Assembly: GCA_003130845.1 (NCBI GenBank)
Contig: QEXW01000013.1
Span: forward strand, 1 to 64,000
Length of the DNA stretch: 64,000 nt
Direction of reading: 5' to 3'
Source of the DNA: Anaerolineae bacterium
Lineage (GTDB): Bacteria > Chloroflexota > Anaerolineae > Anaerolineales > Villigracilaceae
Numbering within the stretch: the stretch's first letter is position 1; each line of letters opens with the position of its first letter. The position numbers were made by a program, and so were the translations under genes. Shown one piece after another: positions 51,433 through 59,519 of the stretch. Under the pieces are notes generated by a model that saw nothing but the letters and a program-made list of their open reading frames with translations, was not told where the DNA came from and did not search any database.

Positions 51433-52050
51433 ATGACTGAATTGCCTGTCGAAGCGCCGGAAAGCACGCCTCATACGACTGAGATTGTGCCGATTGCTCC
51501 ACCACGTCACGCCTTCTCTGGGTGGAAAGTTAACTTATTGCGGCTGATGATGTTGCTAGGGGTGGTTTTGCTTAGCCTGTGGCTCATTCAACAACGGGCG
51601 CACATTCAACAGATGGCGGGTGTTGGTTATCCTGGCATCTTTATCACGGCGATGATTTCGAGCGCTACTGTGCTGGTGCCTGGTCCTGGTTTGGCGGTTG
51701 TGTTTACGATGGGGGGAATTTTGCATCCATTCGGCGTTGCTCTGGCTGCGGGTAGCGGCGCGGCTGTGGGGGAAGTTTCCGCTTACTTAGCCGGCATCAG
51801 CGGCCGAGCGGTCATCGAACGCATGGATTTGTATCGGCGAGTTAAGCCGCAGGTGCTTAAATATGGACCGCTCGCCATCTTTGTCTTGGGGGCTATTCCT
51901 AATCCGGTCTTTGATTTAGCCGGGATTGCCGCTGGCGCTCTGCAAATGCCGTTTTGGAAGTTCTTGCTTGCCGTATGGGCGGCTCAGGTGGTTAAAATGA
52001 CCTTTATTGCCTTTGCCGGCTCGTTTTCCCTGAACTGGTTGACGGGATAG
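51433..52050 (+). CDS. VTT-domain (DedA/TVP38-like) membrane protein, copy 2
   Basis: 205 residues. A polar N-terminus of about 35 residues precedes the same helix plan as copy 1, with VPGPGLAVVFTMGGILHPFGVALAAGSGAAVGEVSAYLAGISGRAVIE and LGAIPNPVFDLAGIAAGALQMPFWKFLLAVWAAQVVKMTFI. The two copies share the P-N-P-x-F-D core and are clear paralogues, though diverged enough to be an old duplication. A 195-bp gap separates it from the M20 gene; I see no further gene there. Confidence 0.85.
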   Translation: MTELPVEAPESTPHTTEIVPIAPPRHAFSGWKVNLLRLMMLLGVVLLSLWLIQQRAHIQQMAGVGYPGIFITAMISSATVLVPGPGLAVVFTMGGILHPFGVALAAGSGAAVGEVSAYLAGISGRAVIERMDLYRRVKPQVLKYGPLAIFVLGAIPNPVFDLAGIAAGALQMPFWKFLLAVWAAQVVKMTFIAFAGSFSLNWLTG

Positions 52051-52181
52051 TATAATAAGATTAAGTTAAAAAGCCTTTTGGCCCGAACGCGAAGCCAAGC
52101 AACAGTGCCTAAGTTTTGCTGGTTGCCTTCATCGTCAACCTATTTGTCTGATTACCTAATTCTAAGTTTAAGGAGGCCCCC

Positions 52182-52820
52182 ATGCTCGTCGGCGAACGAA
52201 TGTCTAAGCCCGTCATCACCATTTCCCCTGATTTACCCATCCCAGAAGCCATCAACCTGCTCAAAAAAGAGCGCATCCGCCGCGCACCGGTTGTCAAAAA
52301 TGGCAAGTTGGTTGGCATTGTGTGTGATGACGACTTGCTCAACGCTTCACCCTCTCCTGTCACTACGCTGAGCATTTGGGAAATGAATTACTTGTTGAGC
52401 AAAATCACCGTTGCCGAAGTGATGACCAAAAATGTCCTAACCGTTACCGAAGATACGCCCATCGAACAGGCTGCGCGCATCATGGCGGATAACAAAATTG
52501 GCGGCTTGCCCGTTATGCGCGATGGCTATGTGGTTGGTATTATCACCGAGACCGATTTATTCAAAATCTTTTTGGAACTGCTTGGCGCGCGTGAGAGCGG
52601 GGTGCGTGTCACAGCACTTATCGAAGATAAGCCCGGACAGCTGGCACGCTTCACCGAAGCCATCGCCGAAAAACGCGGCAATTTTGTCGCGTTTGGCGTG
52701 ATTGCGGGCGAAACTCCTGCCGATAAGCTGCTCACTTGCAAGATTCAAGGCCTAACCCAAGAGGAAGTGCGGACGACCCTCCAGCCAATTGTCAAGCAAA
52801 TTATAGATATTCGTGCCTAA
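52182..52820 (+). CDS. Tandem CBS domain plus ACT domain protein (AcuB-like)
   Basis: 212 residues. CBS 1 (about 1-60: MLVGERMSKPVITISPDLPIPEAINLLKKERIRRAPV), CBS 2 (about 78-140: VAEVMTKNVLTVTEDTPIEQAARIMADNKIGGLPV) and a C-terminal ACT-like domain (about 142-210: RVTALIEDKPGQLARFTEAIAEKRGNFVAFG). CBS pairs bind adenine nucleotides and ACT domains bind small ligands, so this is probably an energy- or metabolite-sensing regulator. AAGGAGG ribosome site. Not in an operon. Confidence 0.9.
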   Translation: MLVGERMSKPVITISPDLPIPEAINLLKKERIRRAPVVKNGKLVGIVCDDDLLNASPSPVTTLSIWEMNYLLSKITVAEVMTKNVLTVTEDTPIEQAARIMADNKIGGLPVMRDGYVVGIITETDLFKIFLELLGARESGVRVTALIEDKPGQLARFTEAIAEKRGNFVAFGVIAGETPADKLLTCKIQGLTQEEVRTTLQPIVKQIIDIRA

Positions 52821-52822
52821 AC

Positions 52823-52862
52823 AAACAGCGTCCCGAAAGGCTCAACTTTCGGGACGCTGTTT
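52823..52862. terminator. Bidirectional terminator
   Basis: A perfect 17-bp stem AAACAGCGTCCCGAAAG with its complement and a 6-nt loop; T-rich on both strands at the ends (TTTTATTTC on +, GTTTAGGC on -). It lies exactly between the CBS-ACT gene and the convergent pseudouridine synthase gene. Confidence 0.9.
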
Positions 52863-53719
52863 TATTTCTTGACTGTTTTTTGTTGAAGTTTGGTGTTGCC
52901 CGAAGCGGCAGGTTTTGGCTTGCGCTCGGTCACGCTTGTGGCGCGCGTCATCGCTTTGGGGGGAAGGCGATGGGCTGTTTGGGGGCGTCGGATGGGCCTT
53001 GGCGATTGCCCTTTCAATGCAATCACTTCTTCTGGCGTAAGAACGCGCCACTCTCCTGGTTTGAGATTGCCTAATCGGAGCGTGCCAATCCGCACGCGCA
53101 CAATCCGCACCACAGGCAGGTTTAACTTGGCACCGATTTCACGAATCTGGCGTTTGCGGCCTTCACGCATGATGACTCTCAGCCACATGCCTTTGCCTGC
53201 CTGCGATTCAACTCGCACTTCGGCGGGTTGGGTTTTGTAGCCGTCATCTAGAACGACGCCTCGCCGCCAAATGTCTAGCTGCTCTTGGTCGGGATGGCGG
53301 GCTACCAGTACACGGTATTCTTTTTCATGTCCATGCGAGGGATGAGTCAATTTTTGTGCTAAGTCACCATCGTTGGTCATCAGCACCAACCCCTCGCTAT
53401 CAAAATCCAGCCTTCCTACCGGAAAGAGTCGTTCAGGAACTCCTACTAAATCGCGCACGGTGCGGCGGGTATCGCCTGCCTCTGGTTCGACTGTGGTCAG
53501 GACGTAACGGGGCTTGTGCAACGCAATGTACACTTTTTGTTCGGGTGGCTTAATTTCCCGACCATCTACGGTAATCTTGGCCGTCGTCGGGTCGGCCTTT
53601 TGGCCAATTTTTGCTACTTGGCCATCTACGCGCACGCGCCCGGCTAAAATCAATTCCTCACAATCACGGCGGGAACCTAGACCGGCTTGGGCCAATATTT
53701 TTTGTAATCGTTCTTCCAT
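52862..53719 (-). CDS. Pseudouridine synthase, RsuA/RluB family
   Basis: 285 residues. An S4 RNA-binding domain at the N-terminus (EERLQKILAQAGLGSRRDCEELILAGRVRVDGQ), then the catalytic domain with the aspartate in VGRLDFDSEGLVLMTNDGDLAQKL and a C-terminal basic tail of about 55 residues (RPIRRPQTAH...KTVKK). RsuA acts on 16S U516 and RluB on 23S U2605; sequence alone does not choose, though the charged tail is like RluB. It starts 9 bp after the zinc-ribbon gene. Confidence 0.9.
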   Translation of the reverse strand: MEERLQKILAQAGLGSRRDCEELILAGRVRVDGQVAKIGQKADPTTAKITVDGREIKPPEQKVYIALHKPRYVLTTVEPEAGDTRRTVRDLVGVPERLFPVGRLDFDSEGLVLMTNDGDLAQKLTHPSHGHEKEYRVLVARHPDQEQLDIWRRGVVLDDGYKTQPAEVRVESQAGKGMWLRVIMREGRKRQIREIGAKLNLPVVRIVRVRIGTLRLGNLKPGEWRVLTPEEVIALKGQSPRPIRRPQTAHRLPPKAMTRATSVTERKPKPAASGNTKLQQKTVKK

Positions 53720-53728
53720 AGGTTCTTG

Positions 53729-54190
53729 CTACATCTCCAATTCTCGTTTCACGCCTGGGGCTGGTGTGCCGCAATAGGGGCAAATGTTCCAGGGGAGTTC
53801 CATCAATTTACCACAGTGTGTGCAAATTTTTTTCAAGCGAGTATGGCAGTTGGGGCAAACTTGCCAATCCTCGCGGATGCGGCGTTCGCAGCCAGGGCAA
53901 AGGGCTTGATCTTCGATCGAGGCGAGTAGGGCTTCTTCTTCCAATGTGCGTTGATAGTCTTCTTCCAGGGTGTGTGGTGGACGCAAAATCAGGTAAACCA
54001 AGATGCCTGGCAGGTTGAGCGCGGCTACCACCAAAACGGCTAGGACCTGGGCTAATGGGTCACGGGCGCGGGAACGGATGTCACGCCAGGTCCAGATGAC
54101 GAGCGCAAGCCAGAGCGCTGCCAGGAAGGCCCCGCCAAAGGCTGTTGCGATGAGAAGAAGGCTGTTAAGCAGGGTTGGGTCTAAGGTCAT
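53729..54190 (-). CDS. Membrane protein with double zinc ribbon
   Basis: 153 residues. Two hydrophobic helices (about 8-32 and 45-68) precede an acidic segment and two tandem zinc-ribbon units with four CxxC pairs: CPGC, CPNC, CTHC and CPYC. Double zinc ribbons bind nucleic acid or protein. Such TM-plus-ribbon proteins often lie near RNA-processing genes and their function is unknown. The gene is directly upstream of the pseudouridine synthase and 37 bp after selB, so all three may form one transcript. Confidence 0.75.
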   Translation of the reverse strand: MTLDPTLLNSLLLIATAFGGAFLAALWLALVIWTWRDIRSRARDPLAQVLAVLVVAALNLPGILVYLILRPPHTLEEDYQRTLEEEALLASIEDQALCPGCERRIREDWQVCPNCHTRLKKICTHCGKLMELPWNICPYCGTPAPGVKRELEM

Positions 54191-54227
54191 ACGGGTAGTT
54201 TAGCATATTTCCGGCCAGATGCCCGGC

Positions 54228-56117
54228 TCATTTGTCTGAGCGCAATCTGCGAATGTCGCCCTCGCGGCGGGTGATGCCGATGGCATCTAAATGTTCTAGC
54301 AAACCCAATGCATATTTACGGCTGGTATTGAACAAGTCCCGCACTTCAGCAGCCGTCGTCTGTCCGTTTTGCAGGATTAAATTGCGAACCGAAGCCACCA
54401 TCTGTTCGTAATCGGCTTGGCGAAAAACCACTTCTGGTGAGACTTGAATGAGTTCGCCCAGTTCAAGCATTGCCGCATAGACCTCCTCGCCGACTTCGGC
54501 TTGGCATTCTTTGACGGAGGGAGGGGCGTAGGGATTGGCGGCAAATTTTTTGAGCAGGGTGTGCTTTTTTATCTGTTGTTCTGGCGAAAAACGGATTTCG
54601 TGCGAAGGTAGAGCTAGCCAGTGAGCAGTTTGGATTACATCCAGGTGTTTAAGCAGTGCTTGGAACAGGCGTGGGGATAGTTTCAGACGGCTTTTGAGTT
54701 CTTCGCGTGGCATTCCTCGCCGTAGCGGATGGGCTTTGTGGTAGTGCGCCAGCGCTTGCAACAGCGAGTCTTTCAGTGATGCCCACAACGGCTGTGGCAC
54801 CAGCAAAATATCTGCGGTGGGGGTGATTTCTCCTGCTTCGAGTGCGATTAGCATTCCAGATTGTAGGCATTCTTGCAAGGCGTGCGCAGCAGATTCAGGC
54901 TGTAGGCGGGCTTTTGTGACGATTTGGCGGGCCGGGGCGGCACCCAGGCTGACGGCTGCCAGGTATAGCACTTCGGCTGGTGTACCTTGGGAAAGCGATT
55001 CTAACCCGGCCAGCACGGTCGCATCGAACCGTTTGTGTCGCTTTGGTGGATGTGGGTCAATCACCTGCCCTCCACCCAGTGTTTCCGAGGGGGATGGCCG
55101 ACGCAGGATGTAACGGTCGCCACGTGCCGCCACGAAGGGGGTGTGCAATTCCAGTTGAATCCAACTTTGTTGGCCGGGTTGCAGCGTTTCTACGTCTAGC
55201 AAACGTAAGGTGGCGATGGTTTCTGCTGCTCCAAGAAAAATTTTGACTTGTGTGCCGTGCCGCAGGGGGGCTGAAACGTCTGGGAGCAAGCGCAAGCGCG
55301 CATCGAGACGGCGGGTGGCTTGGTAATGCCCTGGGGTGACCAGCACCTCGCCGCGTTGAATCTCCTCGACAGCAATTCCGCTGATATTGACGGCGGTGCG
55401 GCTGCCGGGGATGGCGACCTCCTGTTTCTTTTTGTGGGTTTGCAAGCCGCGCACCCGTCCGCGTTTGCCGGAGGGCAGAATTTCTACCTCGTCACCGAGA
55501 AAGAGGCGCCCGTCGCTTAAGGTGCCGGTAACTACAGTGCCGAAGCCCGGCATCGAAAAGACCCGGTCAATGGGCAGGCGCGGGCGTCCCAGGTCAGGCC
55601 GAGGGGAGGTTTCTCCCCGAACGCGTTCTAGCGTGCGCAGCAAATGGTCTAAACCGAAGCCGGTGCGTGCCGAGACGCGCACCACAGGTGCGCCCTCTAG
55701 GCAAGTTCCTGCCAGGACGCGGTGGATGTCTTCTTCCACCAGCGAAAGCCAGTCTTCATCGTCAACCATGTCCACTTTGGTAATGACGACCACACCTTTT
55801 GGGATTTGGAGCAAGTCTAAAATGGCGAGGTGTTCGCGGGTTTGGGGCATGATGCCCTCATCGGCTGCGATGACGAGCAAGGCGGCATCTATCCCGCCAA
55901 TGCCGGCGAGCATGTTGCCAATGAAGTCACGATGGCCGGGCACGTCAATGATTCCCACTTCTTCGCCGCCGGGCAGGGTAAGCCAACCAAAGCCAAGTTC
56001 AATCGTCATCTCGCGCGCCTGTTCTTCTTTCAGGCGGTCGGGATGTACACCTGTTAGGGCTGCAATCAGGGTAGATTTGCCGTGGTCAACGTGTCCGGCA
56101 GTGCCGATGACGCGCAT
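54228..56117 (-). CDS. selB: Selenocysteine-specific elongation factor SelB
   Basis: 629 residues. A GTPase domain with AGHVDHGKST (G1), DVPGHRDFIGNMLAG (G3) and TKVDMVD (G4) is followed by EF-Tu-like domains II and III, including the MPGFGTVVTGTLSDGRLFLGDEVEILP motif, and four C-terminal winged helices that bind the SECIS hairpin. The final segment (TAAEVRDLFNTSRKYALGLLEHLDAIGITRREGDIRRL) is the SelB WH4 signature. It implies a selenocysteine system, yet selA, selD and a tRNA-Sec gene are not in the window, nor do I see an obvious selenoprotein. Confidence 0.95.
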   Translation of the reverse strand: MRVIGTAGHVDHGKSTLIAALTGVHPDRLKEEQAREMTIELGFGWLTLPGGEEVGIIDVPGHRDFIGNMLAGIGGIDAALLVIAADEGIMPQTREHLAILDLLQIPKGVVVITKVDMVDDEDWLSLVEEDIHRVLAGTCLEGAPVVRVSARTGFGLDHLLRTLERVRGETSPRPDLGRPRLPIDRVFSMPGFGTVVTGTLSDGRLFLGDEVEILPSGKRGRVRGLQTHKKKQEVAIPGSRTAVNISGIAVEEIQRGEVLVTPGHYQATRRLDARLRLLPDVSAPLRHGTQVKIFLGAAETIATLRLLDVETLQPGQQSWIQLELHTPFVAARGDRYILRRPSPSETLGGGQVIDPHPPKRHKRFDATVLAGLESLSQGTPAEVLYLAAVSLGAAPARQIVTKARLQPESAAHALQECLQSGMLIALEAGEITPTADILLVPQPLWASLKDSLLQALAHYHKAHPLRRGMPREELKSRLKLSPRLFQALLKHLDVIQTAHWLALPSHEIRFSPEQQIKKHTLLKKFAANPYAPPSVKECQAEVGEEVYAAMLELGELIQVSPEVVFRQADYEQMVASVRNLILQNGQTTAAEVRDLFNTSRKYALGLLEHLDAIGITRREGDIRRLRSDK

Positions 56118-56171
56118 GGTTCTCCGTTCTGAGTTAGAAGCGGTGGGTTGGATAGTGATGGAACGCTAGCG

Positions 56172-57359
56172 TTAGCGGGTAGGCCGGGTGCGCCCCATGA
56201 TGCGCTCATAATTTGTCAGGAAGGCGTGTGTCCAGTTCATCAGTTCTTGTAACTGGGTTTCGGTGGCTTCCATGGTTTGCTGCACCAAGTCTTGCGTGCT
56301 TTGCGTTGCATCATCCAGCGCAGCAAGGTGTTGGTTGAGTTTATCCAGTTCACTGTGCAAGTCTTTGTTGAGTTCGTCTTGGGTCAAAGTGTAATTGGTC
56401 CAGCGTTTCTGGTCATCTGCTTTAAAGGTGACCCACTCTTGGCGAAAGCGGTCTTCGGCCAGGCGCTGCATTTCGGTAATTTCATTGATGCGCCGCTCTA
56501 GGCGGGTGTTCATTTCTTCAAAGGCTTCTTGTGAGCGTTTAACCGAGCGTTGGGTTTCTTCTAATGTGAGCAATTGTTGGTCAAGCGTGGCGGTTTGGCG
56601 GGCAAAGGCCTCAAAACGGAGTTGCATTTCTTTCCAAGCACGTTCTCGGTCCACTTGCGCCAAGTTTTGCTGTTCGATGAATTGCATTTGTGCCAGGCGG
56701 CGGTCGGTTTCGGATGCCATCAATTCATTAATACGGGCATCGAGTTGACGAATGGTATCGGTGTTTAGGTCAGAGCGCTCGCGGGCTTCATCGGCTCGTT
56801 TGCGAATGGCAGCCAATTCGCCCTGAATGTCGGTGATGCGGCGTGCATCCTGCTTGCGGGCATCTTCCGTCATGCGAATGCCGCGCCGCAGTTCGTCATC
56901 GATTAGCGTGAAATCTTTGATTTTCTTTTCCAATTCGGTAATCAAACGTGCCAGACGGCCATCTTCTTCGACTCTTGCCTGAATGCCACGCCGCAGTTCA
57001 TTGAAGGCTTCTAAACTGGTGCGGATTTCGAAGATGGATTTGTTGAGCGCTTCTACTTCGGCACGGCGGCGGTCTTCCACTTCGCGCTCGTGTTTGAGAC
57101 GACGCTTTTCGACTTCGTCAATGGCTTTGTTGGACTCGCTGCGATATTGTGCGATGACGTTTTCAAACTGTTCCACACGGGCCGTCAGAGGCGTCAGGCG
57201 TGAGATTTCTCCGCCGGTTTCTTTGATTTGAGCCTTGAGCCGCTCGATTTCCCCTTCATACGAAGTCAGTTTTTGTTGTAAATCGGCAATCAGAGCATGG
57301 CTTTTGCGGTGTTCTCGTTCGAGCCAATCTAGCCTTTTGGCGAGGTCGTCAATTTCCAT
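56172..57359 (-). CDS. Long coiled-coil protein of unknown function
   Basis: 395 residues, almost entirely heptad-repeat helix from about 4 to 380, with no membrane helix and only short breaks. Composition is rich in Glu, Arg, Gln and Leu with few aromatics. The last ten residues (RIMGRTRPTR) are basic. It looks like a structural or tethering rod, similar in style to SMC-arm-like or myosin-tail-like sequences, but it has no ATPase head. A TATAAT lies at 57392-57397 on the minus strand about 33 bp upstream. It precedes selB by 54 bp. No family assigned. Confidence 0.75.
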   Translation of the reverse strand: MEIDDLAKRLDWLEREHRKSHALIADLQQKLTSYEGEIERLKAQIKETGGEISRLTPLTARVEQFENVIAQYRSESNKAIDEVEKRRLKHEREVEDRRRAEVEALNKSIFEIRTSLEAFNELRRGIQARVEEDGRLARLITELEKKIKDFTLIDDELRRGIRMTEDARKQDARRITDIQGELAAIRKRADEARERSDLNTDTIRQLDARINELMASETDRRLAQMQFIEQQNLAQVDRERAWKEMQLRFEAFARQTATLDQQLLTLEETQRSVKRSQEAFEEMNTRLERRINEITEMQRLAEDRFRQEWVTFKADDQKRWTNYTLTQDELNKDLHSELDKLNQHLAALDDATQSTQDLVQQTMEATETQLQELMNWTHAFLTNYERIMGRTRPTR

Positions 57360-57501
57360 TTGTTAATCTCCAAATACGAAATCTTGCCATGATTATACCT
57401 ATGCCTGGAGTGAAATCGGCTGGTGTACCCAAATTCCTTGCGCAAGGTCTGGGGCGCTTGACCGGTGCGGTGCTGGAGGGGTGGAAAAACAGTTGGCCAA
57501 G

Positions 57502-58932
57502 TTATTTTCCTAAAAATTCGAACATGGTAGGCAGGCTAGTGAGTACAGGCTGTGCGAGTTGGGGAAAAGACCCCAAAAGGAATAGCGCCAGCAGGCCAAT
57601 GCTGAGCAGAATGCGTTGCGGCCAGGTTTCCTGCGAATTCCATTCCACGTTGTCGGGTGACATGGTGAGAACGGCTAACGTGCGCAGGGCAATCAGCCAC
57701 AAGCCCAGGCTGGCTATGCCGAACCAAAACGCCAACGGAAATGATTGGAGCGCCAAGCGTTCCCATAGTGTTTGCCGAAAAGGAAAAGCTGCTAATAGGG
57801 GGGTGCCTGCTAAACTCAGGTTGGAAAAAATTACGCCGGCCGTAGCCAGTGGGTATCGGCGCACCAAACCTTGTACTGCAGCAAAGCGTAGGTCGCCGGT
57901 TTGTGTTTGCAGAATATTGATAGACATTGTCCATATCCCCAGCGCCAGTGTGCGCGGCAGGAGCAGAGAAAACAAGATTTGTAACCCGATTTGTCGGTCG
58001 GGCAGGCTGATGGCGAGCAGCGAGACGCCAATCTCGGCCAGAAGCCCGTAGGCTGCAATCCGTGCCAAGTGACGTTGAAAGGCGGCCCATACGCCGGCTG
58101 TCACCAGGGTAAGTATGCCGATGAATTGCAGGACCGTTGGTAATTGAGTTGAATTGCGCAGCCAGGAAAAACGGTCAATGAAATTTAGAGCTAGCACCAG
58201 TCCAAAGGTGCTCAACATCGTCAGTAAAAAGCCGACCGTATAAGGCGAAGTTTCTTCTGCTAGCAGCGGTAGCCAAGTGTTGAGCGGAAAAACCGCTAAC
58301 AAGAAAGCAAATCCCAGCAGAAGTAAGAGGCTGGCTTGAATGACCTGCGCAACATCGGCTGGCCCGGCTTCAATCCCAGAGAGTAAAAAACCGGCCAGCA
58401 GGATGAAAGGCATACCCAGCGTTTGCGAAATGAGAAAACGGAGCAATCCCCGGACGGAGGGTTGAGCAGCTGAACCGTGTGCTTTTTCTTTTATTTTGGC
58501 AGAAGCCAGCAGAGGAACCGACATCAAAACGGCGACTTGGATGAACAGAGCGGAATATAGAAAAGGGCGCACGGCCAGGGAGGCCATCAATAACGCAATG
58601 ATTGCCATGCCGAGTGCTACTATCTGCCGCGCTTGGCCCACTGCGAATGTGCCGAAAAACCAGAAAGCCGCCGTTCCATAGACGAGCATAAGCAAGGTTT
58701 GGTCACCGGCATCTAGAGTAATCTGACGGCCGAGCAAGGTCAGGGATGGTTCGATACGTAAGGAGAGTGAACCTAGGCGTTGTGTTGTGTCGGGTGGAAG
58801 CCAATATGCAATACCTGTGAGCAGCAAGGCACTTACAGTTCCCAACGCTGTCACCAGCCGTTCACGGGGCAAGAGCAATAGGAAGACAGCCAGCATCAGG
58901 GGCAAGCCAATCCATATGAGAGGCGCGCTCAT
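57502..58932 (-). CDS. NuoN/MrpD-like membrane antiporter subunit, diverged
   Basis: 476 residues with about 13-14 hydrophobic helices. The central region FAFLLAVFPLNTWLPLLAEETSPYTVGFLLTMLSTFG aligns with the AFK..PFHxWLPDxxEGAPTPVxA motif of complex I antiporter subunits, but the motif lysine is not there. The next helix reads RHLARIAAYGLLAEIGVSLLA, where the normal motif has a lysine (RNLKRLLAYSSI). The broken helix is recognisable. The gene is translationally coupled (ATGA, 4-bp overlap) to the preceding gene; start 58932 chosen over 58947 for this reason. Quinone or proton coupling is doubtful. Confidence 0.75.
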   Translation of the reverse strand: MSAPLIWIGLPLMLAVFLLLLPRERLVTALGTVSALLLTGIAYWLPPDTTQRLGSLSLRIEPSLTLLGRQITLDAGDQTLLMLVYGTAAFWFFGTFAVGQARQIVALGMAIIALLMASLAVRPFLYSALFIQVAVLMSVPLLASAKIKEKAHGSAAQPSVRGLLRFLISQTLGMPFILLAGFLLSGIEAGPADVAQVIQASLLLLLGFAFLLAVFPLNTWLPLLAEETSPYTVGFLLTMLSTFGLVLALNFIDRFSWLRNSTQLPTVLQFIGILTLVTAGVWAAFQRHLARIAAYGLLAEIGVSLLAISLPDRQIGLQILFSLLLPRTLALGIWTMSINILQTQTGDLRFAAVQGLVRRYPLATAGVIFSNLSLAGTPLLAAFPFRQTLWERLALQSFPLAFWFGIASLGLWLIALRTLAVLTMSPDNVEWNSQETWPQRILLSIGLLALFLLGSFPQLAQPVLTSLPTMFEFLGK

Positions 58933-59519
58933 TCGTTTGTCTCCCAAGCGGTTAGACTAATCAGATAAGACCCTGCAAGCGCCAACCCCAGCGTGATGGT
59001 TGAAAGTAAGCCGGCCACGAGAATAGAATTTTCAATGGCTGCATACAGGGTTTCGAAGCCAAGCAGAAAAGTCAGTAGCCCGATTGTTGCTCTAAAAGGA
59101 TTGGCTGTCATGCCGAGATGGAGCAAGCCAAGGCTGATGAGAATCAGGGCTCCGCTCGCATTCGGGAGTTCTAGCCCCGGCAACCAGCCGGCCATTTGCT
59201 GTGCAGTGGCTAAGGCAGCCAGCAACACCAACCCAGCCGCAAGCAGACGAAAGGTGCGGCCTTGGGGCCAGGAAGGTTCGTTTGTCAGGGTTGGCTGGGC
59301 GTGAAGTTGTGTCATGCCCAGGACTGCCGCAGCCATCCAGCCAGTGACAAGTTTGGCGGCAGACATGGTGAACGGCCAATGGAATTCCACCAACCAAAAG
59401 GCTGCGAGATATTGTGCAGCCAAGAAGGCAATGCTCCAGCGCCATTCTCGGCTGAGCAGCAGACTTGTCGAAGTGATGGCGAGAAAAAAAACAGAAGCCC
59501 ACAACAACACATCAGGCAT
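58929..59519 (-). CDS. HyfE/NuoK-like membrane subunit
   Basis: 196 residues with about six or seven hydrophobic helices; LLTFLLGFETLYAAIENSILVAGLLSTITLGLALAGSYL near the end matches the HyfE/MrpC/NuoK group, in which a glutamate in the middle of a helix is functional (here FETLYAAIE). The N-terminal part also resembles membrane subunits of group 4 hydrogenases. Start 59519 overlaps the upstream stop by one base (TAATG); an upstream ATG at 59570 would overlap more and is not needed. Confidence 0.7.
   Translation of the reverse strand: MPDVLLWASVFFLAITSTSLLLSREWRWSIAFLAAQYLAAFWLVEFHWPFTMSAAKLVTGWMAAAVLGMTQLHAQPTLTNEPSWPQGRTFRLLAAGLVLLAALATAQQMAGWLPGLELPNASGALILISLGLLHLGMTANPFRATIGLLTFLLGFETLYAAIENSILVAGLLSTITLGLALAGSYLISLTAWETNE

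Noticed and set aside
55387-56169. A 260-codon open frame on the plus strand, antisense to selB
   Set aside because: Its product is Ser/Arg/Pro-rich with no recognisable fold, and selB on the other strand is complete and unmistakable.
57389-58051. A 220-codon open frame on the plus strand opposite the NuoN-like gene
   Set aside because: It is a shadow of the membrane gene: low-complexity basic sequence, no ribosome site, no family.
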